A stretch of DNA of 64,000 bases from Oenanthe sinensis (lineage: Eukaryota > Streptophyta > Magnoliopsida > Apiales > Apiaceae), in NCBI GenBank assembly GCA_028671895.1, contig JAPMAC010000197.1, positions 3,353,001 to 3,417,000 of the forward strand. Direction: 5' to 3'. A model generated the notes under the pieces. The model was given only the letters and a program-made list of their open reading frames with translations. It was not told the DNA's origin and did no database searches. Position numbers and translations under genes: made by a program. Of the stretch, positions 22,542-32,800 are shown in pieces. Every line of letters starts with the position of its first letter. The stretch's first letter is position 1.

Positions 22542-25367
22542 TTCAAAGCAATGAATTTATTGGTTAGAAAGAATCTGGTTAGAGGCATTCCACAGATGGA
22601 ATTCACCAAGGATGGACTATGTGATGCATGTCAAAAGGGAAAACAAAGAAAAGCATCATTCAAGTCAAAGTCTGAATCATCAATTGATAAACCTCTGGAA
22701 TTATTGCACTTGGACTTATTTGGTCCAGTCAACATCATGTCAATTGCCAAAAAGAAATATGCCTTAGTAATTGTGGATGACTTCACAAGATTTTCATGGG
22801 TATATTTCTTACATTCTAAGGATGAAGCAAGCAAATTAATTATCAATCATGTGAAGAATGTTGACAATGGCACTGAATGGAAGGTCAAGAAATTTAGAAG
22901 TGACAATGGTACTGAATTCAAGAATTCAACCATGAGAGAATTCTGTGAAGAAAAAGGTATCACTCATCATTTCTCTGCTCCAAGAACTCCACAGCAAAAT
23001 GGAGTAGTTGAAAGGAAAAATAGGACCTTGATTGAAGCTGCTAGAACTATGTTAGAAGAAGCAAAACTTCCTACATACTTCTGGGCAGAAGCAATTAATA
23101 CTGCTTGTTACATTCAAAATATTTCCATGATCAATAAACTTCAAGGCAAAACTCCATATCAATTGATAAAGAAAGACAAGAAGCCAACAGTTAACTTTCT
23201 TCATGTCTCTGGCTGCAAATGCTTTGTACTGAGAAATCAAGGTGAAAATCTAGGAAAATTTGAAGCCAAAGCTGATGAAGCTATATTTGTTGGATATGGA
23301 ATAACAACCAAAGCATACAGAGTCTACAATCTTAGATTACACATTGTTATGAAATCTATGCATGTAGTTTTTGATGACAAGAAAATTCAAGGGTTGTTTG
23401 ATGAAGGATTTCATAATCTATTGCAGTTTGAAAATGAATCCACAAGTAATATTGAAGATAGTGATGATGATGTGGAAATCACAAGAGTTCAAGTACCTAG
23501 AATCCTCCCATCAATTGATGTCAATGCATCAACAGATAACTTATCAGTTGACAATCATCAATCAACTGATAATACATCAATTGATAATCATTCGATGGAT
23601 ATCAACTCTGCTCAACAATCTTCAAGTAGAGTGTCCATCTCAGGGGGAGGGTTCTCAAATAGTCAATCACATCACAATGATCATAACACTTCCAATGATC
23701 ATGAAGCAGCATCTTCAAAGACAAATTTACCATCACAAAAGAAATGGACAAAAAGCCATCCCTTTGAATTAATAATTGGAGATGCAAATGATGGTGTCAA
23801 AACTAGAAGTGCAACTCAAAATGAATGCTTGTATAGTAGCTTCCTGTCTCAAGAAGAACCAAAAAGGATTGAAGAAGCCTTGAATGATCCTGATTGGATA
23901 ATTGCTATGCAAGAAGAGTTGAATCAATTTGAAAGAAACAAGGTATGGAAGCTGGTGCCCAAACCAAAGAACAAGTCTATCATTGGTACAAAATGGGTGT
24001 TCAGAAACAAAATGGATGAATCTGGTGCAGTGACAAGAAATAAAGCAAGATTAGTGGCAAAGGGCTATTCACAAGAAGAAGGCATAGATTTTGATGAAAC
24101 TTTTGCACCAGTTGCAAGATTGGAAGCAATCAGAATCTTTCTAGCATATGTTGCTCATGCTAATTTCAAGGTGTATCAGATAGATGTGAAAAGTGCTTTT
24201 CTCAATGGAGAACTAGAAGAAGAAGTATATGTAGAACAACCTCCTGGCTTTATTGATCCTGTTCATCCTGGATTTGTATACTATCTTCTCAAGGCACTTT
24301 ATGGATTGAAGCAAGCACCTAGAGCCTGGTATGACACATTGTCTAAATTCTTGATTGAAAATCACTTCATAAGAGGTACTGTTGATAAAACTCTCTTTCA
24401 TAGAAATGTAAATGGCTCTATGATTCTTGTTCAAATCTATGTAGATGACATTATTTTTGGCTCAACTAATGAAAAACTTTGTAAAAAGTTTGCTAAGTTG
24501 ATGCAGAGTAAATATGAAATGAGCATGATGGGAGAACTAACCTATTTTCTTGGTTTGCAAATCAAGCAAATTAAAGATGGTATTTTCATAAATCAAACCA
24601 AATATATTTCTGATTTATTAAAGAGATTTGATTTAAAGTGAATGTTCTTCTGCTAAAACTCCCACGGCCACTGCAACTAGACTTGAATTAAACACTAAGG
24701 AAGCAAAAGTGGACATTTCAAGTTATAGAGGTATGGTAGGCTCATTACTTTATTTAACTGCAAGTAGGCCAGACATAATGTTTGCTACATGTCTTTGTGC
24801 TATAGAGAATCTCATTTGATTGCAATAAAAAGAATATTCAGATATCTCAAAGGAATTCCAAATCTTGGAATTTGGTATCTTAGAGATTCTGGATTTGATC
24901 TAATTGGTTATTCAGATGCAGATTATGCAGGTTGCAGAATTGACAGAAAAAGCACAACAGGCTCCTGTCAATTTCTAGGAAATAAGCTTGTTTCATGGTT
25001 TAGCAAGAAGCAGAATTCAGTGTCTACATCTACTGCAGAGGCTGAATACATTGCAGCTGGAAGTTGCTGTGCACAAATATTATGGATGAGGAATCAACTA
25101 CTTGACTATGGGTTCAACTTGAACAAGATTCCTATTTTCTGTGATAATACTAGTGCCATTGCTATAACAGAAAATCCTGTACAACATTCCAGAACCAAGC
25201 ACATTGACATAAGGTATCACTTCATTAGGGAACATGTAATGAATGCTACAGTTGAATTACATTTTGTCCCTAGTGAAAGACAACTTGCTGACATTTTTAC
25301 CAAACCATTAGATGAATCTACCTTCAATAGATTGGTCTGTGATTTAGGTATGCTTAATTATATCTAA
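22542..25367 (+). pseudogene. TE2 pol: integrase, RT, RNase H (5'-truncated)
   Basis: The frame from 22551 gives 696 codons. It has the pre-integrase zinc part (CDACQKGK, residues 24-31), integrase core with D55, D118 and E154, a Ser/Asp-rich hinge (about 321-355), and RT from about 460 with the YVDD motif at 630-633. A one-base insertion near 24640 causes a stop, and about 16 bases are missing near 24803 (after CLCA). The two changes together restore the frame, so RNase H (24789-25367; STAEAEYIAAGSCC, FTKPLDE) is read again. It lacks gag and protease, so it is not autonomous. Confidence 0.88.
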
Positions 25368-26049
25368 TCCTTTAAATGTCTGACAAGTTATGTATTTATA
25401 TTACATGTAGCCATTGACTATGTTAAATTATTGATTCTTCAATAATCAACTGATAAATATTTTACATATCAATGGATATTATTGGAGCTGTCGACAGATA
25501 AATATATCAATTGATGATATATTTATTTATCGATGGATAGGGGTAACTATTGACAGGTAGATATATCAATCAATGATATATTTGTCTATCGATGGATAAT
25601 TGTACCTGTCGATGGATAAGCAATTTATCAATCGATGACCTAGAATTTAAAGGGGTCCATGTCATCAATCGACCTGTACAAAAATCTAGCCGTTGATTAC
25701 TTATTTTATCAATTGATTAAAACGTACATTCCTGTATGTATAACAATCGATTGCCAAAATTGGTAACTTTTAATTATCAATACTCTTCCAACGGTCGATT
25801 TAGTTCTATTTTGAGTAAGAAATTGGTTGGGAAATCAGTAAATATAAATAGTGAGATTAAAACTTCTTTTAATTCTTACTTGCATTTTTACTATCGATTT
25901 TTCTATCTCTTTCTCTTTCTCAATCTTCGAACTTACTCTGTATCTATCTCTTGCTAAGAACCCTAATCTACTACATGCTAATTATTGTTTCTGTTATAAT
26001 TACTAACAAGTTTGCCAGTTAATTCAATTATAAATCTTCAAACTCGATA
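25368..26049 (+). repeat. TE2 spacer between pol and downstream ORF, motif-rich
   Basis: About 680 bp without a gene. 25440-25720 contains roughly a dozen variants of ATCAATTGAT and ATCGATGGAT, the same motif as in the LTR. A pyrimidine-rich part (25890-25930) follows before the ATG at 26050. A short frame at 25736-25957 is not credible as a gene. The spacer may hold a splice acceptor for a subgenomic RNA; no test of that is possible here. Confidence 0.6.
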
Positions 26050-29000
26050 ATGGCATCTTCAAAGAAAGTCTCACAATCTGGATTCTACTATGAGCTCAAC
26101 AACTTCGTTGCTTGCACTATGGTGGAGGAAGCCCCAACAGAATTTCATCCCCTAATGGAATTTCTAAGGAGTTCGAAAATTGCAAAGGCCCTCTCAGAAG
26201 CACCAAAAATAGTGTGCAATCTAGTTGAAGAATTCTGGACAACAGCAGAAGTAACAGATGATTTTTCTACAATCTCCTTTGAATGCAAAGGACAAAGGTA
26301 TATTCTAACCACTGTGGTCTTGGGTGAGTGTTTAAATATTCCAGCAAATAATACCGAAAATGCACCCACTGACACAGATATTAGAAACATGCTTAGGGAA
26401 ATCAACTATACTGCTCCTGATGCTAGTCTAGGTAGTATTGTTAGAAAGAATCTAAGAAAAGAATGGTCATATTTCTTTGATGCTTTAATAAAGTGTTTTT
26501 CTGGTAAGGTTAGTAATTTTGATGCAATAACAACAAGTATGCAACAAGTAGGGTATAGCATTTTATATGATAGATATCATAATTTAGGAAGCCTGTTACT
26601 CAATGAAATATCTGCCAAATTGGGAAATAAAATAAATAGATCTAATCATATTTATTATGCAAGATTTATTATGATTATTATTAACCACTTTGTCAAGGAT
26701 ATTGAGATTGACAGGAATACAGAAATTTTGGATTGCTGGACTCAAAACAAAAGGGTCTTTAAAGACTTGGTTAGGATCAATCTTCACAGCAATGTGGAAT
26801 TGATCTATCCCCCTTTTGTTCAGGTATTTATCTCTACTTTAAACTCTTCTAAACCTAATTCTTCTTTGCCTTCTGTGACTATGGAGGGTGGTAGTAATGA
26901 CCCCAACCCTCCTACCCAGGCCACACAACCAATCTCTAAATCCAAATCTAAGAAACCAACCTCAACAGGTTCTCAAAAACCTGCTGTTGTAAAAACCAAG
27001 AAAAGAAAAGCAACTAGTGTGGTAGATAGATTAGAGGAGGATGTAGGTGGTGAGGGAACTGGGGAACATCAAAGAACCCAGAAGGATAAGGAGAGTGAGG
27101 GTGTGCAACCTCAACCTAGCCACTCCATAGTCTCCCAAAAGACTGTGGATGTTAACTGGAAAATACCACATCCCTATTGTCATTCTCTCAAAAGGATGAT
27201 AATATTGAAAATAGCCCACAACCAGGGGCACAGAATCAAATTGGGGACACAAAAGCCAAAACACTAACACCATACAAAAGAAGAGAAAAGAAAGTCACCT
27301 TTGCACTTGGGGAATCACACACTGCAAAACCACAGGAAACTGTGGAGGAGCCTTCACAAAGTCTGCTTGATGCATCTCATATAAATGATGAGATGCAGCC
27401 CCATTCTCTTTCAATTCCTATCTCTTCTATTCTTCTATCCCCATCTCAAACTTCTTCAGAAAATGTTTTGATAGATTATCGAACATTTTCAGATTCTCCT
27501 TCTTTGTTTTTCAAGGAGAAGCCAACACTCTCTCCTGAATCTTCTTCTCAGAATTTTCAGGATTCTATTTCCAATATCATCTCAAACATAACTTCACAAA
27601 TTATTTCAACTGTTTCTTCTCCGTCAATTGATGTTCCTTCATCAATTGATATTCAGCCATCGACTGATAAGCCATCGATCGATACTCAAGATCAATCGAT
27701 GGGAATGCATCAATCGATGGATATCCCAAACACCACTTCAACTGATAATGTCAATACATCAATTGATGCTCAATCAATTGATGTTGCACAAACACTCTTA
27801 GGATTGAGTGAGTTGAGTGAGAGGCAGGATTGTAACCTGGCAAAAGGAGAGGAAGTGAGTAAAAACATTCCTATTTCTTCCAGGAATGAGAGTGAAACAC
27901 TTGAGGGCCCCACCTTAGTAGGTGCAAAAGAAATGAGTGAGGGAGAGGTGAGATTCCAGGATGAGATCCTGATGCAAAATAGAGAGATGAGTGAAAGTGA
28001 TAAAAATATTCTACTTTTTGCACAGGAATTGGAAATTGAAATGATGGTAGAAGAAGGAGTAAAGGAGATAGGGGGAGCAAATAAAGCTGAAGCTAGTGGG
28101 AGTGGAATTGCCAAAGACTTTGAAGAGGAAATAGATGCTGGTGAATTGGATCCAAAGAATTTCATTCATCCTGATCCACAATATCAAGGGTTGGCTACTT
28201 CAAGTAACAGGAATGCAGAACAACTCTTGGGCATTGATCATATAGATCAAAGGACCAGGAATATGAAGGAAAGCATTGCCAATACAACAGACACTTGTTA
28301 TATGGCACCTGAAGAGTTGGAGAGTGATTCTGATGAAGAGCCATGGATGAGCACTATTGATGGTTCCTTAGAAGCTGCTGAGACTGAAATTCTCTCTCAA
28401 TATAGAAGAACAATGGTGGAAGGAGAAATTGAAGATCCTACTCAAAGGAGAATTGCTCACTATATGAGAGAATCAATGAAAATTCAAAAGATGACAGTAA
28501 CAGGAGTAAGGAGGGAACTGGAGAGGATTAAGGACTTTATCTCATCTAACAAGGATGCAATGGACAGGAGATTGGATGAGAAGCTACCATTCAACACCAT
28601 GAATAGCATCAAAGACAAGCTTTTCAAAGAATCCAAAAATTTTACATCTTTGGAGACACGAGTCGGTTCTCTAGAAAAGAAGATGGATGATATTATCAGA
28701 GGTCAAAATCTTCATGCTTCCATTCTTCAAAAGTTTCTTGACAGACTTCCACCACCCCCTCCAATTGATGATAACAAAAAGGGGGAGAATACAAAGAAGA
28801 AGGATGATGGTGGTGGTGATGGCAAAGGCAGTGGAATAGGTGGTTCTGGTATGGATAAATCAAGTGGCATTGGTGGTTCTGCACCCAGAAGAGATAAAAA
28901 CAGAAGTAACATGGACAATCAATCTTCAAAGAAACCTAAGTCATCTAATTCTCCAAAAGATAATTTAGAACAGAAAAAGAAAGATTACAAGAAGTTTGAT

Positions 29001-30095
29001 GATGATCTTGAAGCTAGGAGAATTTCTAGGGAGAAAGAAACTCAATCAATGATTGAGAGAGAAAAGAAAAGAATTGAAGATCTAAGGAGAAGCACTGAGT
29101 TAGTAACAGAGGCAGTAGAAAAAGGAGACTTGGATGAGTTCATTGCTCAAACAAGAAAAATAAATGAAGATGCACAAAAGGCTGCCAAGGAAAGAAACTC
29201 AAATACAGAAGCTTTTCTTCAATTGGATATTGAAGCTCTTAAAGAAAAGAAGAAAGGGAAAGCAATAGTGATTGAAGAAGAGAAGAAGAAAGAGACTGAA
29301 CCAGTAAGTCAAAAGCTACTTCAAGGAGACATCACTACAGGAATCTCAGATGCCTCAAGGAGAGAAAGGGAGAATGAAGAGATTGCTAGACAGATGGAAA
29401 TGCAATGGCATTTGGAAGAAGAGCTACAGGCAGAGCAACCTTTGAGAAAAAGGAGAAAAGTTTCTATGGTCAAGAAAAGGTCAAGTTCTACTCAAGAAAT
29501 AGTGGTTCAGGAAAACCTCCAGGGTCAACAAGAAAAAATCAAGGAGGAGGTCACAATTGAAGGTTATGATTTGAAGGGAATACCAGTAATCAATGAAAAA
29601 GGATTAATTGGAGTAAGGACTCACCCTGCAACCTCTAACCATGAAGAATCAATGAGGTTGGAGTATGAAAATGGAGTGAAAACAATCTATTCATTGAAGG
29701 TGATAATGAAGCAAAGCTACAATGTTTTAAAGACTATTCTTCCTCTACTCAACAGAAAGTACAAACTCAACACAACAATTGCTCAGGAGATAAAACAACA
29801 AATTTCAAGGTTAAGAAGATCCAAGGCAGAAGCTGAACCTGATTCACCTCTAAAGCTATAGAAGTCACAGGTCAAAAAGGTGGTGTTGGAGCCAAAGTAT
29901 GCTATGATTTTTACAGATATAGAGGGCAACACAAACTTCTTTGATATCTGCAAATATCTGGACAAAATCACAGATGAAGAAATACACTACCTTATGAGGC
30001 AACTTGGAGAAACTGACAGGGATGAAGCAATATTGAGAAGTTCTTTCATGAGGCAACTAAAGGAAAATGCTGAGAAAAGGAGGAAGAGGAACTAA
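26050..30095 (+). pseudogene. TE2 downstream (extra) ORF, SIRE type
   Basis: About 1,350 codons in two frames. Codons 1-405 (26050-27267) hold the N-terminal domain often annotated as plant transposon protein (KEWSYFFDALIKCF near residue 137). A small indel near 27175 shifts the frame. The second frame (27177-29861) contains a Ser/Ile/Asp repeat region from about 27625 (SIDVPSSIDIQPSTD), acidic stretches, a predicted coiled coil (SLEKKMDDI), a Pro run and Gly/Lys-rich linker, a long charged helix (EKETQSMIEREKKRIEDLRR) and a basic C-terminus. A TAG at 29859 replaces a tryptophan, and the frame continues to 30095. I see no convincing signal peptide or membrane segment, which argues against a simple envelope protein. 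Function unknown. Confidence 0.72.
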
Positions 30096-30273
30096 ATTAA
30101 ATTATGAAGACATTGAAGCTGCTTGCAGGAGTTATCTATCAATCTGGTACTTCCAAAATTAATGTGCCAATTAAGTTTCTTGATTCTATCTAAATGTATT
30201 TTTTTTATAGGGTTTTTGTTATCATCAGGTAGATTTATGTCTGTTAATATCACAGACACAAATAGGGGGAGAT
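30096..30273 (+). other. TE2 3' spacer and polypurine tract (second copy)
   Basis: Matches 21413-21590. Ends AATAGGGGGAGAT before the 3' LTR. Confidence 0.75.
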
Positions 30274-31391
30274 TGTTAGGAATCTACGTGTGATTTGATG
30301 ATAACATTAATCTTAGAATCATAGAAATTTTATTTGTTGTAACTGATCAATTGATATGAAAGTTATAAATATCAATTGATCAGGAAACCATTTATCAATT
30401 GAAGTGTTTATATGAATCAACTGATAATTTGGATTGTAGCATAGGTGTACTTAGTCTATTTCAATCGATAAGGTGTAAATCAATTGATATTTTGTTCATC
30501 AATTGATGTTAGAGTCGATTGATATGGATCATCAATTGATGTGTAAATTAAACTATTAAATTGTAATTATGTGAAGACAGGAAATTGCACAAGTGAAGGA
30601 TGATCAATTGATATTGAAGCATCGATGGATGAAGGATCAATCGAAGAAGCCAAGTCAAGCATTGAAGACCATCAACTGATGTGAAGACTCATCGATTGAT
30701 ATATCGATTGATAACATCTATCAATCGATAAGACATCTTTTATCAGTTGATGGATATAAAGATCAATCGAAGTAGTACATCAGTTGATGGATTAAAGAAT
30801 GGATCAATTGATATGCTTAACAGCAAATTATCAATTGAGTGTGACAACACAGAAAGAATATCTGTTGAAGATCCAGAGAACAAAAAGCACACCTATGGAA
30901 GACAGTCTAGAGTGGCTGTGAAGACTCAATCAGAAGCTGTCTTTCAAACCTTTTTGTAAAATAGAAAAAGGTAAAAGGAAGGCAGGTAGAAACAATCCTA
31001 GTATAGGAATTGTAAAAGAACACTTGTGGTATATAAACAAGTGTAGTAGCATTATTAGAAAACATACAAGTTAGACATATTTCTTAATCAACTGTTCAAG
31101 CTTGAGAGCACTTGTGTAAGAACAGTTGATTTGTTTTCTAATCTTGTAAAAACAAAGCTAGGTTTCTTCTAACCTAGGAGCATTGAGCAAAAATATATAT
31201 TGATGGAAAAACCAATCCATCAATAATTTTAAATCTCTTTGTTCAAGTTTTATTTTTCAACATTAATTTGTTTGAACTTATTCTCTTATTCTATCAATCA
31301 TCAAGAACAAATATTAGAACACACAAAAAGTTTTAATATTTGTATTCAACCCCCCCTTCTACAAATATTGACATTGTTCTAAGGAATAACA
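30274..31391 (+). repeat. TE2 3' LTR, complete (1118 bp)
   Basis: Starts TGTTAGG, ends AATAACA. It contains about 20 variants of ATCAATTGAT between 30340 and 30840. GTGGTATATAAACAAGTG near 31026 is a plausible TATA region. The 3' part has the C-run followed by TTCTACAAA that is shared with TE3 and, in altered form, with the old LTR. Confidence 0.92.
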
Positions 31392-31396
31392 ACTTA

Positions 31397-31498
31397 TGAT
31401 TAAAAGAGGAATATTACTCTAAGGTATGGATATAAGGCTAACCCATCGCCACTTACCATTGAATTATGTCAAAAAGAAACCAAGTCATGGACATTATG
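31397..31498 (+). repeat. Old SIRE-like 3' LTR, piece 3
   Basis: Short unique stretch between TE2 and TE3, containing one CCATCGCCACTTACC unit. It is continuous with pieces 2 and 4 once TE2 and TE3 are removed. Confidence 0.5.
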
Positions 31499-31503
31499 TA
31501 AGC

Positions 31504-32742
31504 TGTTAGGAATTATGAGTTTTGATGATGACAAAGTTCTTAGAATTATAATATAAAATATATTTTAATTGTAACTGGTCAATGGATATAAGACTTATAA
31601 ATATGCATTGACTAGGAAACCATTTATTAGTTAAAATTATTCATCAACTGATAAAATGGAGTGTAGCAGTTGATTCATGTTTCTATTTTATCAATTGATT
31701 GTAATATGTCAACGAATTCCATAATCTAGTCAACTGATATCTATTTGACTTCAATTGATAGCTCTTCAACTGATGAGAAGAATGGCTGACAAATTTTAAA
31801 TATTCTAAGTCAGATTTCTCTCAAATGAAGTGATCAACAGATATTGGAATCAATGGATAAACACATTGTTCGATGGATAAAGGTCAAAAAAGGTCAAATC
31901 AATGGATCTCCGTCAACGGATGAAAGCATCAAGGCTATCAACAGATAAAGGCAGTCAATGGATAAGGAGTCGATAGATAAACTAACTATCCACTGATACA
32001 TCAATTGATCAATGGATAACCTATTCATCGATGGATAAGCAAATGAGGATCAACTGATAAGCTTTACAACAATTATCAGTTGATCGAGGTTTCCCAAATT
32101 AGTTAAAGACAAAAGGAATGGGATCTTTGCAGAAACTGAATCAATGGAAGACAGACCTGTCAGGATTGTGAAGACTTTCAAGGCAACACAGTCTTTAAGA
32201 CAACAACACAGTCTTCAAGACAAAGATTTTTCCAGAATAATACAAATGCAAAGGAGACTGTGAAAAGAAGCTACAATCTATTTTAGTGAATACGTTGTAA
32301 GATGTAATTTCAATTTGCATTTTATCTGTCGATAGAAAAATAGATGTAGAATGTAAAATGTTATATATATTTTTAGCAGTTCATTGTAACATGGGTGAGA
32401 GATAGAACAAAAACAAGAAAAGCATAAAAATGTTAGAAATCATTGTATTGATTTTCTTTGTTCAATTTCTTATTTTATAAGTAGCTTGGTTCTTTAGACC
32501 AAGAGTCATTGAAAGCAAAATTCTTACTAGTGGAAAACCAATCCACTAGTAATTTTTAAATTGCTTTGTTTTTGTTCTCTTGATTATTTGTTTTCAATTC
32601 ATAGTTTAAATAATTTCTTCTCTATGTATTTCCAAACACTAAACCTATCAAAGTACAAACTTGATTCTGCAAGAATTAGTCAAAATTATTAAGTTTGTAT
32701 TCAACCCCCCCTTCTACAAACTTATACTAAGGGAAAATAACA
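31504..32742 (+). repeat. TE3 5' LTR (1239 bp)
   Basis: Starts TGTTAGGAATTATGAG, ends AAAATAACA. Dense in ATCAATTGAT/ATCAATGGAT variants between 31580 and 32090. It has the same 3' style as TE2 (C-run, TTCTACAAAC). Confidence 0.9.
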
Positions 32743-32756
32743 ATTAGTATTAGAGC
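32743..32756 (+). other. TE3 primer-binding site, decayed
   Basis: ATTAGTATTAGAGC sits directly after the LTR. It differs from the canonical TTGGTATCAGAGC at two or three positions, consistent with C-to-T and G-to-A decay. Confidence 0.7.
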
Positions 32757-32800
32757 ACAACTTTTAACATACAGAAAGTTAAGATCTAAGTACATCAAGT

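Larger units (their letters stand above)
19952..31391 (+). mobile_element. TE2: SIRE-like copia complex with three LTRs
   Basis: The whole 11.4 kb is bounded by the 5-bp duplication ACTTA (19947-19951 and 31392-31396), so it behaves as one insertion. Order: LTR fragment (19952-20337), 3' part of the downstream ORF (20338-21412) and spacer, LTR (21591-22541, lacking its last 167 bp), pol from the pre-integrase domain on, full downstream ORF, complete LTR (30274-31391). Gag, protease and the primer site are missing from both internal regions. The integrase and RT style, plus the large ORF after pol, place it in the SIRE/Maximus lineage. LTR copies differ by only about 1 percent by eye, so the insertion is young. 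Confidence 0.88.

Noticed and set aside
25440..25720. Possible CRISPR-like array of ATCAATTGAT repeats
   Set aside because: Repeats are 10 nt, degenerate and irregularly spaced, in a plant retrotransposon; no array architecture.
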